Shown piece by piece: positions 7,833 to 14,262 of a stretch of DNA of 27,307 bases. Under the pieces are notes generated by a model. The model saw only the letters and a list, made by a program, of their open reading frames with translations. It had not been told where the DNA came from and searched no databases. The translations under genes were made by a program, and so were the position numbers. Each line of letters opens with the position of its first letter. Positions within the stretch are counted from its first letter, which is position 1. Source of the DNA: an uncultured Collinsella sp. (GTDB taxonomy: Bacteria; Actinomycetota; Coriobacteriia; Coriobacteriales; Coriobacteriaceae); contig CAUGGC010000029.1 of assembly GCA_959599095.1 (NCBI GenBank), positions 1 through 27,307 on the forward strand. The letters run 5' to 3'.

Positions 7833-8618
7833 ATGGCAGATACCGCCATTACCGGCGTTGCGGCCGCCGCACAGACCAATGAGCCGCTCATCCGCGTCGA
7901 GGGCCTGCGCAAGAGCTTCGGCTCGCTCGAGGTACTCAAGGGCATCGACCTGTCCGTCAATCCCGGCGAGGTCGTCACCATCATCGGCGCCTCGGGTTCG
8001 GGCAAGTCGACCTTCCTGCGCTGCCTCAACCTGCTCGAGACCCCGGACGCGGGCCACATCTGGTTCCACGGCCAGGACCTCACGGCCGAGCGCTGCAACA
8101 TCAACAAGCTGCGCGAAGACATCGGCATGGTGTTCCAGGGCTTTAACCTGTTCAACAACATGGATGTGCTCGATAACTGCACGCTCGCGCCCGTCACGCT
8201 CAAAAAGATGAGCAAGGCCGAGGCCGAGAAGGTCGCGATGGAGCATCTGACGAGCGTGGGGCTCGAGAAGTTCGCGCACGCCGCCGTGGGTCGCCTGTCC
8301 GGCGGCCAAAAGCAGCGCGTTGCCATCGCTCGTGCCCTATGCATGAATCCGCAGATCATGCTGTTCGACGAGCCGACCTCCGCACTCGACCCCGAGATCG
8401 TGGGAGAGGTGCTCGAGGTCATGCGCAAGCTCGCTGCCGACGGCATGACCATGGTCGTCGTCACGCACGAGATGGCCTTTGCCCGCACGGTGTCCGACCG
8501 CGTGGTCTTTATGGACAAGGGCGTGGTCCTCGAGGACGCCGCGCCGGCGGAGCTCTTTGGCAACCCCAAGCACCAGCGTACCCGCGAGTTCCTCTCGCGT
8601 TATCTCGAGGACAAATAA
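7833..8618 (+). CDS. Amino acid ABC transporter ATP-binding protein
   Basis: A 261-residue GlnQ/HisP-type ATPase that powers import by the permease encoded upstream. Walker A is GASGSGKST (52-60), the Q-loop glutamine is in VFQGFNLF, the signature is LSGGQKQR (155-162), Walker B with catalytic Glu is IMLFDEP (175-181), and the H-loop histidine is in VVTHEMAFA. A 16-residue Ala/Thr-rich N-terminal tail precedes the domain. The start is ATG 7833 behind AGGAGA; an in-frame extension to 7731 would overlap the permease. It is the last gene of the three-gene operon, followed by a GC-rich hairpin. Confidence 0.95.
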   Translation: MADTAITGVAAAAQTNEPLIRVEGLRKSFGSLEVLKGIDLSVNPGEVVTIIGASGSGKSTFLRCLNLLETPDAGHIWFHGQDLTAERCNINKLREDIGMVFQGFNLFNNMDVLDNCTLAPVTLKKMSKAEAEKVAMEHLTSVGLEKFAHAAVGRLSGGQKQRVAIARALCMNPQIMLFDEPTSALDPEIVGEVLEVMRKLAADGMTMVVVTHEMAFARTVSDRVVFMDKGVVLEDAAPAELFGNPKHQRTREFLSRYLEDK

Positions 8619-8641
8619 CCGACCGCAAGCGCTTATGTGGC

Positions 8642-8666
8642 AGGGCCGCTCCGGTGGGGCGGCCCT
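8642..8666 (+). terminator. GC-rich hairpin after the ABC operon
   Basis: AGGGCCGC (8642-8649) and GCGGCCCT (8659-8666) form an 8-base stem with a 9-base loop, 23 bases after the ATPase stop. The following bases (TGTCGTC) are only weakly T-rich, so termination efficiency is uncertain. Confidence 0.5.
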
Positions 8667-8690
8667 TGTCGTCACAATCGAAAGGATGTC

Positions 8691-10106
8691 ATGGCCGAGG
8701 TTTGGCGCTTCTTTGCGCATGAGGATGATTTTGCCGATTTGGACAAGGCCGGCGCATGCGAGCGCCTGAGCCGCGTGCTGTCGTTTCCGACCATTTCGAG
8801 CATGGATGCCGAGGCGGTGGACTGGCAGCCGTTCGACGACCTGCGCGCGTATATGCAGCGGGCTTGGCCGAACGTATTTACGGCGGGTAAGGCCGAGCTC
8901 ATCGATCATTCGATATTGGTGACGCTTGGCGGTTCCGACCCTGCCCTCAAGCCCATTATGCTCATGGGTCACATGGACGTGGTTCCCGTGGTGCCGGGCA
9001 CCGAGGACGATTGGACGCACGCCCCCTTTGGCGGACATGTGGACGATGCCTACATTTGGGGCCGCGGCGCCATCGACATGAAAGACCAAGTCGCAGGCAT
9101 TCTCGAGGCGGTTGAGTATGCGCTGGCGCACGGTTGGCGGCACGAGCGCACGCTGCTCCTGGCCTTTGGCCAGGACGAGGAGACTACGCAGTACGGCGCA
9201 GGCGCCATCGGCCGCGCGCTCGAGGAGCGCGGCATTGAGCTTGAGTACCTGATCGACGAGGGTGACTACCGCATCGTTTCGGCTGCCGAGTACGGCGCGG
9301 GCGAGGGCTGGCTTATGCATGCCGACCTTGCCGAGAAGGGCTACGCCGATATTGTGCTCAAGACGAAGAGTGAGGGCGGGCATTCGTCCAACCCCTACGG
9401 CGGCACATCGCTCGAGGTGCTGAGCCGTGCCATCACCGCAATCTGCGATATCGAATGGCCGACGCGCGTCACGGACCTGCTTGCCGCACAGCTCGTCGAG
9501 CTGGGGCTTTACACGGCCGACGAGATTGCCTCCAACAAGGACACCATCGTGCGCGAGTGCCTCGCCAGCAAGAAGCTCTATCCGCTGGTGACGACCACCT
9601 GTGCACCGACCCAAATCGAGGGCGGCAGTACCGGCGCCAACGTGATGCCGCAGGATATGTGGGCCAATATCAACTTCCGCATGCTCGAGGGCACGAGCGT
9701 GGCCGATGTCGTGGCCCGCTGCCGCGTCGCCGTTGCCGAGGCGGGGCTCGCCGACCGTGTCGAGGTCGAGCTCGGCCCTGGCAGCTCCGAACCCTCGCCG
9801 TCTCCGCGCATCGGCGGACCGGGACTCGAGGCGGTTCGCTCCATCGCCGCCCGCTATTTCCGTGATCCAAAGGGGACGGAGGAAAACGGATCATCCGAGC
9901 CGTTGGCGATTGTCCCCTCGACCGTGATCGGCGCGACCGACGCTGCCAACTACCAGCGCATTTGCTCCGAGTGCATTCGCTTCTCGGCCTTTGTGGTCGA
10001 CGATGACGAGTGCGATCGCGGCGTCCACGGCACCAACGAGCGCATTACCCGCCGCGCCTACCTCCAGGGTGTCCGCTTCCTCATCGCCCTGCTCCATACG
10101 CTCTAG
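8691..10106 (+). CDS. M20 family metallopeptidase
   Basis: A 471-residue zinc peptidase of the M20 clan, closest in look to the carboxypeptidase S/ArgE-DapE group, which removes C-terminal amino acids or deacylates amino acid conjugates. Metal ligands and catalytic residues are visible: His94 and Asp96 in MGHMDVVPV, Asp129 in GRGAIDMK, Glu163-Glu164 in QDEET, Asp189 in LIDEGD, the dimerisation-domain His231 in EGGHSS, and the last ligand His446 in VHGTNE. The start at ATG 8691 has AAAGGA upstream. Oddity: residues 391-404 (RDPKGTEENGSSEP) are an in-frame stretch encoded by a palindromic repeat that also occurs between genes at 92-122. The exact substrate is unknown. Confidence 0.9.
   Translation: MAEVWRFFAHEDDFADLDKAGACERLSRVLSFPTISSMDAEAVDWQPFDDLRAYMQRAWPNVFTAGKAELIDHSILVTLGGSDPALKPIMLMGHMDVVPVVPGTEDDWTHAPFGGHVDDAYIWGRGAIDMKDQVAGILEAVEYALAHGWRHERTLLLAFGQDEETTQYGAGAIGRALEERGIELEYLIDEGDYRIVSAAEYGAGEGWLMHADLAEKGYADIVLKTKSEGGHSSNPYGGTSLEVLSRAITAICDIEWPTRVTDLLAAQLVELGLYTADEIASNKDTIVRECLASKKLYPLVTTTCAPTQIEGGSTGANVMPQDMWANINFRMLEGTSVADVVARCRVAVAEAGLADRVEVELGPGSSEPSPSPRIGGPGLEAVRSIAARYFRDPKGTEENGSSEPLAIVPSTVIGATDAANYQRICSECIRFSAFVVDDDECDRGVHGTNERITRRAYLQGVRFLIALLHTL
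9863..9893. repeat. GGGGACG-core palindrome inside the M20 peptidase gene
   Basis: This 31-base stretch matches the intergenic palindrome at 92-122 in 27 of 31 positions, with outer arms TGATCC and GGATCA and the same GGGGACGGAGGAAAA core. It encodes a hydrophilic loop in frame, without stop or frameshift, between the conserved AARYF helix and the strand before the GATDAANY motif. Confidence 0.8.
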
Positions 10107-10246
10107 AATGCGACAAGGCGATAGTCCCTTTGTTAGCCGTTGGGGACGTCCACTCATTCCGTGCGGGTTATATGCAGGTTTGCCTGCGCACGCTATCATG
10201 TATGGGTTAGACCGCAATTATGTACCCCATACGCGAAGGGATGCGC
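10107..10246. other. Leader region of prfA with repeat remnants
   Basis: Remnants of the GGGGACG family are present: GTCCCTTTGTTAGCC at about 10126-10140, then TTGGGGACGTCCA at 10140-10152. A small hairpin GCAGG-TTTG-CCTGC lies at 10174-10187, and a near-palindrome GTATGGG/CCCATAC spans 10200-10233. No clear sigma-70 promoter pair was found. Confidence 0.4.
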
Positions 10247-10273
10247 ATGTATCTGAAGATCGACATGTTCTAG
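10247..10273 (+). CDS. Possible leader peptide ORF upstream of prfA, ending in TAG
   Basis: An eight-codon frame, MYLKIDMF followed by TAG, lies 81 bases before the prfA start. GAAGGG sits six bases before the ATG, as good as the site of many real genes here. A second in-frame ATG two codons earlier directly abuts GAAGGG and is less likely. UAG is read only by release factor 1, the product of prfA, so the peptide could link RF1 supply to prfA expression. That is inference; short ORFs also arise by chance. Confidence 0.35.
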   Translation: MYLKIDMF

Positions 10274-10354
10274 CCGGGCTTACCCCCGCAGCGGCGCCCC
10301 GCGCCCCATCAACTCTGCCGATTTTCACCTTCACGCATATAAAGGAGTCCCGCC

Positions 10355-11422
10355 ATGCGCGACAAGCTCGAAAAGATCATCAAGGCCTACGAGGAACTCG
10401 AGAAGAAGCTTTCCGACCCGGCCGTCGCCTCCGATATCAAGGAGTTCACGCGTCTCAACAAGGAGTACGCGCACCAGTCCGACCTCATCGCCGCCTCGCG
10501 CGAGTACATCGGCGCGCTCGATGACATCGAGGCTGCCAAGGAAATGCTGCACGATACCACCGATGCTGACGAGAAAGAGATGCTCCAGATGGACATCTCC
10601 GAGAACGAGGACAAGCTTCCCCAGCTCGAGGAAGACATCAAGTACATGCTCATTCCGAGCGACCCCAACGACGACAAGAACACCATCGTCGAGATTCGCT
10701 CCGCCGCCGGTGGCGACGAGGCGGCCATCTTCGCCGGCGACCTGTACAAGATGTATCAGCGCTTTTGCGAGTCGCGTGGCTGGAAGACCACCGTGCTCGA
10801 TTCCAGCCCCAGCGAGGCCGGCGGCTTCAAGTCCATCGAGTTCAAGGTCGAGGGCGACCGCGTCTACTCCGTTATGAAGTACGAGTCCGGCGTGCACCGT
10901 GTCCAGCGCGTCCCCAAGACCGAGTCCCAGGGCCGCATCCAGACTTCAACGGCTACCGTCGCCGTGCTTCCCGAGGCCGAGGAAATCGACGTCCAGATCA
11001 ACCAGTCCGACTTGCGCATCGACACCTACTGCGCCTCCGGCCCTGGCGGTCAGTGCGTTAACACCACCTACTCCGCCGTGCGCATCACCCACCTGCCCAC
11101 CAACACCGTGGTGCAGTCGCAGGAGCAGCGTTCCCAGATCCAGAACCGCGAGGTCTGCATGCAGATGCTGCGCGCCCGTCTGTACGAGATGGAACTCGAG
11201 AAGCAGCAGGCCGAGCTCGGTGCCGAGCGCCAGAGCCAGATCGGCCACGGCAACCGTTCCGAGAAGATCCGTACCTACAACCAGCCCCAGGACCGCGTGA
11301 CCGATCACCGTATCGGCTTCAACTCCACCTACAACGGCGTCCTCCTGGGCGACCAGCTCGGCACCGTCATCGAGGCACTCGCCGCCGCCGAGCGAGCCGA
11401 GAAGCTGGCACAGGCTGTGTAG
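10355..11422 (+). CDS. prfA: Peptide chain release factor 1
   Basis: A 355-residue class I release factor that recognises UAA and UAG in the ribosomal A site and triggers peptidyl-tRNA hydrolysis. The stop-recognition tripeptide is PKT (187-189), fitting the PxT pattern of RF1 rather than SPF of RF2. The catalytic GGQ is at 231-233 (SGPGGQCVN), whose Gln is the methylation target of the PrmC encoded downstream. The segment GRIQTST has Gln where many RF1 proteins have His. AAAGGAG lies at ideal spacing before the ATG. Its own stop is TAG. A leader with a tiny TAG-ended ORF lies upstream and a hairpin follows 4 bases after the stop. Confidence 0.97.
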   Translation: MRDKLEKIIKAYEELEKKLSDPAVASDIKEFTRLNKEYAHQSDLIAASREYIGALDDIEAAKEMLHDTTDADEKEMLQMDISENEDKLPQLEEDIKYMLIPSDPNDDKNTIVEIRSAAGGDEAAIFAGDLYKMYQRFCESRGWKTTVLDSSPSEAGGFKSIEFKVEGDRVYSVMKYESGVHRVQRVPKTESQGRIQTSTATVAVLPEAEEIDVQINQSDLRIDTYCASGPGGQCVNTTYSAVRITHLPTNTVVQSQEQRSQIQNREVCMQMLRARLYEMELEKQQAELGAERQSQIGHGNRSEKIRTYNQPQDRVTDHRIGFNSTYNGVLLGDQLGTVIEALAAAERAEKLAQAV

Positions 11423-11425
11423 TGG

Positions 11426-11453
11426 GTTACGCGGTTTTACCAAACCGCGTAAC
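11426..11453. terminator. Hairpin directly after prfA
   Basis: GTTACGCGGTTT (11426-11437) and AAACCGCGTAAC (11442-11453) form a perfect 12-base stem with a TACC loop, starting 4 bases after the stop codon. The same design with a different but still fully paired stem (GCGG/CCGC replaced by GGCG/CGCC) is found at 27117-27144. There is no T-tract after it. It is followed by the linker CTCGACGCTGCGC of the modular element. Confidence 0.7.
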
Positions 11454-11473
11454 GGCTCGACGCTGCGCCCTTA

Positions 11474-11613
11474 GGTTCCGCCGTTCTAACGAACGGCGGA
11501 CCAGTTGACGCTGCGCGCCGTCCAGAGCGACAATTTGTCATTCAAAAGGCAAGGCATGACCAGAAGGTCTATGCCTTGCCTTTTTCATGCCAACTTGTCG
11601 CTCTGGACGGCGC
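11474..11613. repeat. Modular hairpin element, copy 2
   Basis: It begins with one unit of the hairpin CCGCCGTTC-TAAC-GAACGGCGG (11478-11499) and its linker. The outer arms 11515-11533 and 11595-11613 are perfectly complementary over 19 bases. The inner arms 11544-11557 and 11571-11584 enclose the tip GACC-AGAA-GGTC (11558-11569), and a T-tract ends at 11585. Compared with copy 1, an inner C-G pair has become A-T and an outer C-G pair has become T-A, so pairing is conserved while bases change. Confidence 0.85.
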
Positions 11614-11659
11614 TCGCTGTCCGTCCTCTGCCTGCGGCGTTGCCTTGCTCCGGATGCGG

Positions 11660-11688
11660 TAGTCATTGGGGACGTTCTTAAATGACTA
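11660..11688. repeat. GGGGACG-core palindrome
   Basis: TAGTCATT (11660-11667) and AATGACTA (11681-11688) are exact complements around GGGGACGTTCTTA. The first part (GCGGTAGTCATTGGGGACGT, 11655-11674) appears nearly unchanged in reverse orientation at 5610-5630. Confidence 0.7.
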
Positions 11689-12079
11689 GGTTGGGTTAAT
11701 TGCTTTTCAAATTTATTCAATTCGTTTTGTTGGAAATTAAGCTATTTACCTGCTTTAAGAAATTATCGGCATTCATCTGCTATTGAAAATATTGCTCCAA
11801 AAATCGTCCGAGAAGTTGCGGGGTGATTTTTACCGCCTCGTTCGTCAAGTGGTTTGGCAAGTTCCTGGTTGGATATTGGTCAGTTTTGGGTCAACCTTGC
11901 CAAAAGCTTGACGAATGCAAATTTAGACGTCAGCGAATGAACACTTTGAGCAAGCCCGGTACAAAAATCTGGGCTGATTCTCGATAATTGCCTTTAATCG
12001 TCCCTTGCCAAGCGCTGGCCTCGCGTACAATCTGCTCCGACATTCGCGCGCCGCCCGGCGCTTAAGAGGGGAGGGCCCC
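11689..12079. other. AT-rich intergenic island with structured repeats
   Basis: This stretch between prfA and prmC is clearly richer in A and T than its surroundings, most so at 11690-11800. No ORF with a ribosome binding site was found. Two inverted repeats are present: AAAAATC/GATTTTT at 11799-11805 and 11825-11831, and a longer one whose arms 11841-11861 and 11896-11915 share 17 paired bases with a small central mismatch. The region may be a dispersed repeat, a small RNA locus or a relic of acquired DNA. GAGGGGAGGG at 12066-12075 is the ribosome binding site of prmC. Confidence 0.5.
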
Positions 12080-13354
12080 ATGGCAAACGAGATTTGGACC
12101 ATCAAGCGTTGTCTCGAGTGGACCAAGGAGTACCTGGCCGAGCGCGGCGAGGAGCACCCCCGTCTTTCTGCCGAGTGGCTGCTCTGCGCTGCCACGGGTT
12201 TGACACGCATCGACCTATATATGCGCATGGACGAGACGCTTAACGCGGCCCAGCTCGAGACCATGCACGCGGCCGTTGTTCGTCGCGCTAAAGGTGAACC
12301 GCTACAGTACATCACCGGCAGCACGCAGTTTCGCATGATTGACGTCGCGTGCGCCCCCGGCGTGCTCATTCCGCGTCCCGAGACCGAGATGCTCGTCGAG
12401 GAAGTCCTCAATTATCTGGATGCCGAGGTGCTGAGCCCCGAGGCTGCCGCCCGTCAGCGTGTTGAGCTGCCTTGGAACGATGAGGTCGAGGAGGCACGCA
12501 AGGCCGAGGCCGCGCTGGCAGACGAACGGGCGACCGCCGAGCGCCGCGCCGCTAACCTGACGGCTGCCGATGAGGCGGCGCTAGGCGGCGACGTACTGGG
12601 TAGCCGCGCCTATGCCGAGGAACTGGCCGACCGCGAGGCCGAGGAAGCCGCCGCGCAGGCAGCAGAAGCCGAAGCGGCAGAAGCAGAGGCCATGGAAACC
12701 CCCGAGCCCGAGCTCGACGAATACGGCATCGCCATTGAGGACAACGACCAACAGGCGACTCCCGCGCAAGATGCCGCCGAGGCTAACGTATCTGCCCCAG
12801 TCGAGCCCCGCACTGCCCGCGTTCTCGAGGTCGGCTGCGGCACGGGCTGCATTTCGCTCTCCCTTGCCTGGGAGCGCCGCGGGCACGTTATCTGCACTGC
12901 TACCGATATCGAGCCGCGCGCCATCGACCTTGCTACCAAAAACCGCGATGCGCTTGGCCTCACGTCCGACGAGGTCGCCTTCAGCCTCACCAACCTGGTG
13001 AGTTCCATTCCCCGCGAAGAGTGGGGCACCTTTGACGTACTCGTCTCCAACCCGCCCTACATCCCCACCGATGTCATGCGCTCGCTGCCGCATGAGGTCA
13101 AGGACTTTGAGCCCGATCTGGCGCTCGAGGGCGGTGCCGACGGTCTCGATATCTTCCGCCGTCTGCTCAACGCGGCGCCCTACATGCTGCGTGCCGGCGG
13201 CCTGTTTGCCTGCGAGCTCTACGAGGGCGCGCTCGACGCCGCGGCCGAGCTCTGTCGTCAAGCAGGCCTTTCGGACGTGCGTATCGTCCACGACCTCACC
13301 GATCGTCCCCGCATCGTTCGAGCCATCGTCACCGAGCCCAAACAGCGTATTTAA
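12080..13354 (+). CDS. prmC: Release factor glutamine methyltransferase with large insertion
   Basis: The enzyme uses S-adenosylmethionine to methylate the GGQ glutamine of release factors; prfA is the next gene upstream. Residues 1-113 are the helical N-terminal domain, ending in PGVLIPRPETEMLVEEVL. The SAM-binding loop is VLEVGCGTGC (248-257), and the catalytic NPPY is at 324-327. Normal PrmC is about 280 residues; this one is 424 because about 130 residues (114-245), rich in Ala and Glu with acidic and predicted helical character, separate the N-terminal domain from the SAM motif, where other members have a short linker. The start is ATG 12080 after GAGGGGAGGG. All catalytic motifs are intact, so it is probably active. 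Confidence 0.93.
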   Translation: MANEIWTIKRCLEWTKEYLAERGEEHPRLSAEWLLCAATGLTRIDLYMRMDETLNAAQLETMHAAVVRRAKGEPLQYITGSTQFRMIDVACAPGVLIPRPETEMLVEEVLNYLDAEVLSPEAAARQRVELPWNDEVEEARKAEAALADERATAERRAANLTAADEAALGGDVLGSRAYAEELADREAEEAAAQAAEAEAAEAEAMETPEPELDEYGIAIEDNDQQATPAQDAAEANVSAPVEPRTARVLEVGCGTGCISLSLAWERRGHVICTATDIEPRAIDLATKNRDALGLTSDEVAFSLTNLVSSIPREEWGTFDVLVSNPPYIPTDVMRSLPHEVKDFEPDLALEGGADGLDIFRRLLNAAPYMLRAGGLFACELYEGALDAAAELCRQAGLSDVRIVHDLTDRPRIVRAIVTEPKQRI

Positions 13355-13387
13355 GCTGAATAAATAGACATTTGCGCAAGTTTGTCC

Positions 13388-13419
13388 TTGCAATATACCG
13401 TAAAACTTCTACTATAGAA
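13388..13419 (+). promoter_or_regulatory. Promoter and probable operator of the toxin-antitoxin operon
   Basis: TTGCAA (13388-13393) and TACTAT (13410-13415) are separated by 16 bases, a good sigma-70 match. TTCTA-CTA-TAGAA (13407-13419) is an inverted repeat covering the -10 box, a likely binding site for the HTH antitoxin to repress its own operon. The AGGAGAAAGG ribosome binding site follows at 13419-13428. Confidence 0.6.
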
Positions 13420-13429
13420 GGAGAAAGGT

Positions 13430-13825
13430 ATGTCAAATCAGCTGCATCGGTACCGTATCGTGCTTGATTACATTGAACCTTGGCTTGATGAGCAGGATGA
13501 AGCTACGCTGAAGCAGATTTATGCAGACCTTTTGGTGCTCGAGAAGGAAGGTCCCAGCCTTGGTCGTCCGCTGGTTGACCGCGTAAAGGGCTCGAAGCTT
13601 CATCATTTAAAGGAGCTGAGAGTGACGTCGTGTGGTGGGCAGGTGATTCGCATCCTCTTCGCCTTTGACCCCAAGCGCCAGGCGGTATTGCTATTGGCGG
13701 GTGATAAGTCGCGAGCGGGATCGTCAAGGGCAAAATGGAACGGTTGGTATGCGATCAACATTCCAAGGGCCGAGCAAATATACCGTCGCCACGTAAGGAG
13801 GCTCGATCGAGATGGAACTGCATGA
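13430..13825 (+). CDS. RelE/HigB-type toxin (Gp49-like family)
   Basis: A 131-residue protein resembling HigB-like toxins of the Gp49 family (PF05973), which are ribosome-dependent or free mRNA endonucleases. Characteristic stretches are LGRPLVDRVKGSKLHHLKELR (44-64), RILFAFDPKRQAVLLLAGDKS (73-93) and a basic C-terminus. The toxin precedes the antitoxin, as is usual for HigBA, and overlaps it by 14 bases. It has its own promoter and ribosome binding site. It is the only complete gene in the window that ends with TGA. It lies between prmC and the Sua5-type gene, which are neighbours or near neighbours in relatives, so it may be a later insertion. Confidence 0.85.
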   Translation: MSNQLHRYRIVLDYIEPWLDEQDEATLKQIYADLLVLEKEGPSLGRPLVDRVKGSKLHHLKELRVTSCGGQVIRILFAFDPKRQAVLLLAGDKSRAGSSRAKWNGWYAINIPRAEQIYRRHVRRLDRDGTA

Positions 13826-14114
13826 GTATATGGAATCTCGCGGGATAACACGCGACTCCATTACCGCCGAGCAGGAGAGGACTCGCGATCGTATCGAAGC
13901 CTATAAGCTTGCTCAGATTCGCAGGTTAAAAGATCTAACACAGGCGTCGGTCGCCCAGTCGATGGGCGTTTCTCAAAAACGTGTATCCGAGCTCGAGCGT
14001 GGGGAGTTGGGTTCGATGAGGCTCGACACGCTGAGCAGGTACGCAGAGAGCCTCGGCGGAAAACTGGTTGCAAGCATCGAGTTTCCCGATCGTACCGTTA
14101 CGCTTGCGCGCTAA
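13812..14114 (+). CDS. HigA-type antitoxin, XRE helix-turn-helix
   Basis: A 100-residue DNA-binding protein that should neutralise the upstream toxin and repress the operon. The HTH is at about 42-63 (LTQASVAQSMGVSQKRVSELERG), an XRE-type Cro/C1 domain. The N-terminal helix (about 18-40) and C-terminal beta segment (GGKLVASIEF) fit antitoxins that pair with Gp49-like toxins. Its ATG lies inside the toxin gene, with AAGGAGG 10 bases upstream, so translation is coupled. The inverted repeat at 13407-13419 is the likely operator. Confidence 0.88.
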   Translation: MELHEYMESRGITRDSITAEQERTRDRIEAYKLAQIRRLKDLTQASVAQSMGVSQKRVSELERGELGSMRLDTLSRYAESLGGKLVASIEFPDRTVTLAR

Positions 14115-14262
14115 AAATCTTCAATTAACCCCCTCACTTTCACCGACTACTAGAGCCGCTCACCAAACCAACATGCGCTCTGGGCAAATAGGTTGAACGT
14201 TTCGTGCGAGAATGCCCCACAGTAAACAAACTTGCACCAGAGCGTAAGGGGCTGGCATACAC

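Noticed and set aside
5687..8569. A 960-codon open frame on the minus strand opposite the ABC transporter operon
   Set aside because: It is antisense to three clearly recognised genes. Its composition (very rich in His, Asp, Arg, Gly) is what the codon bias of the real genes produces on the other strand, and it matches no family.
5511..11720. Short minus-strand ORFs sharing the ending KKARHRPSGHA-PFE (5511-5705 and 11538-11720)
   Set aside because: The shared peptide comes from translating the repeated hairpin element; neither frame has a good ribosome binding site or a plausible protein.
13823..13825. UGA reassignment to an amino acid as the reason for TGA scarcity
   Set aside because: No in-frame TGA was found inside the recognised genes, Trp and Gly are coded by the usual codons, and the toxin ends normally at TGA.
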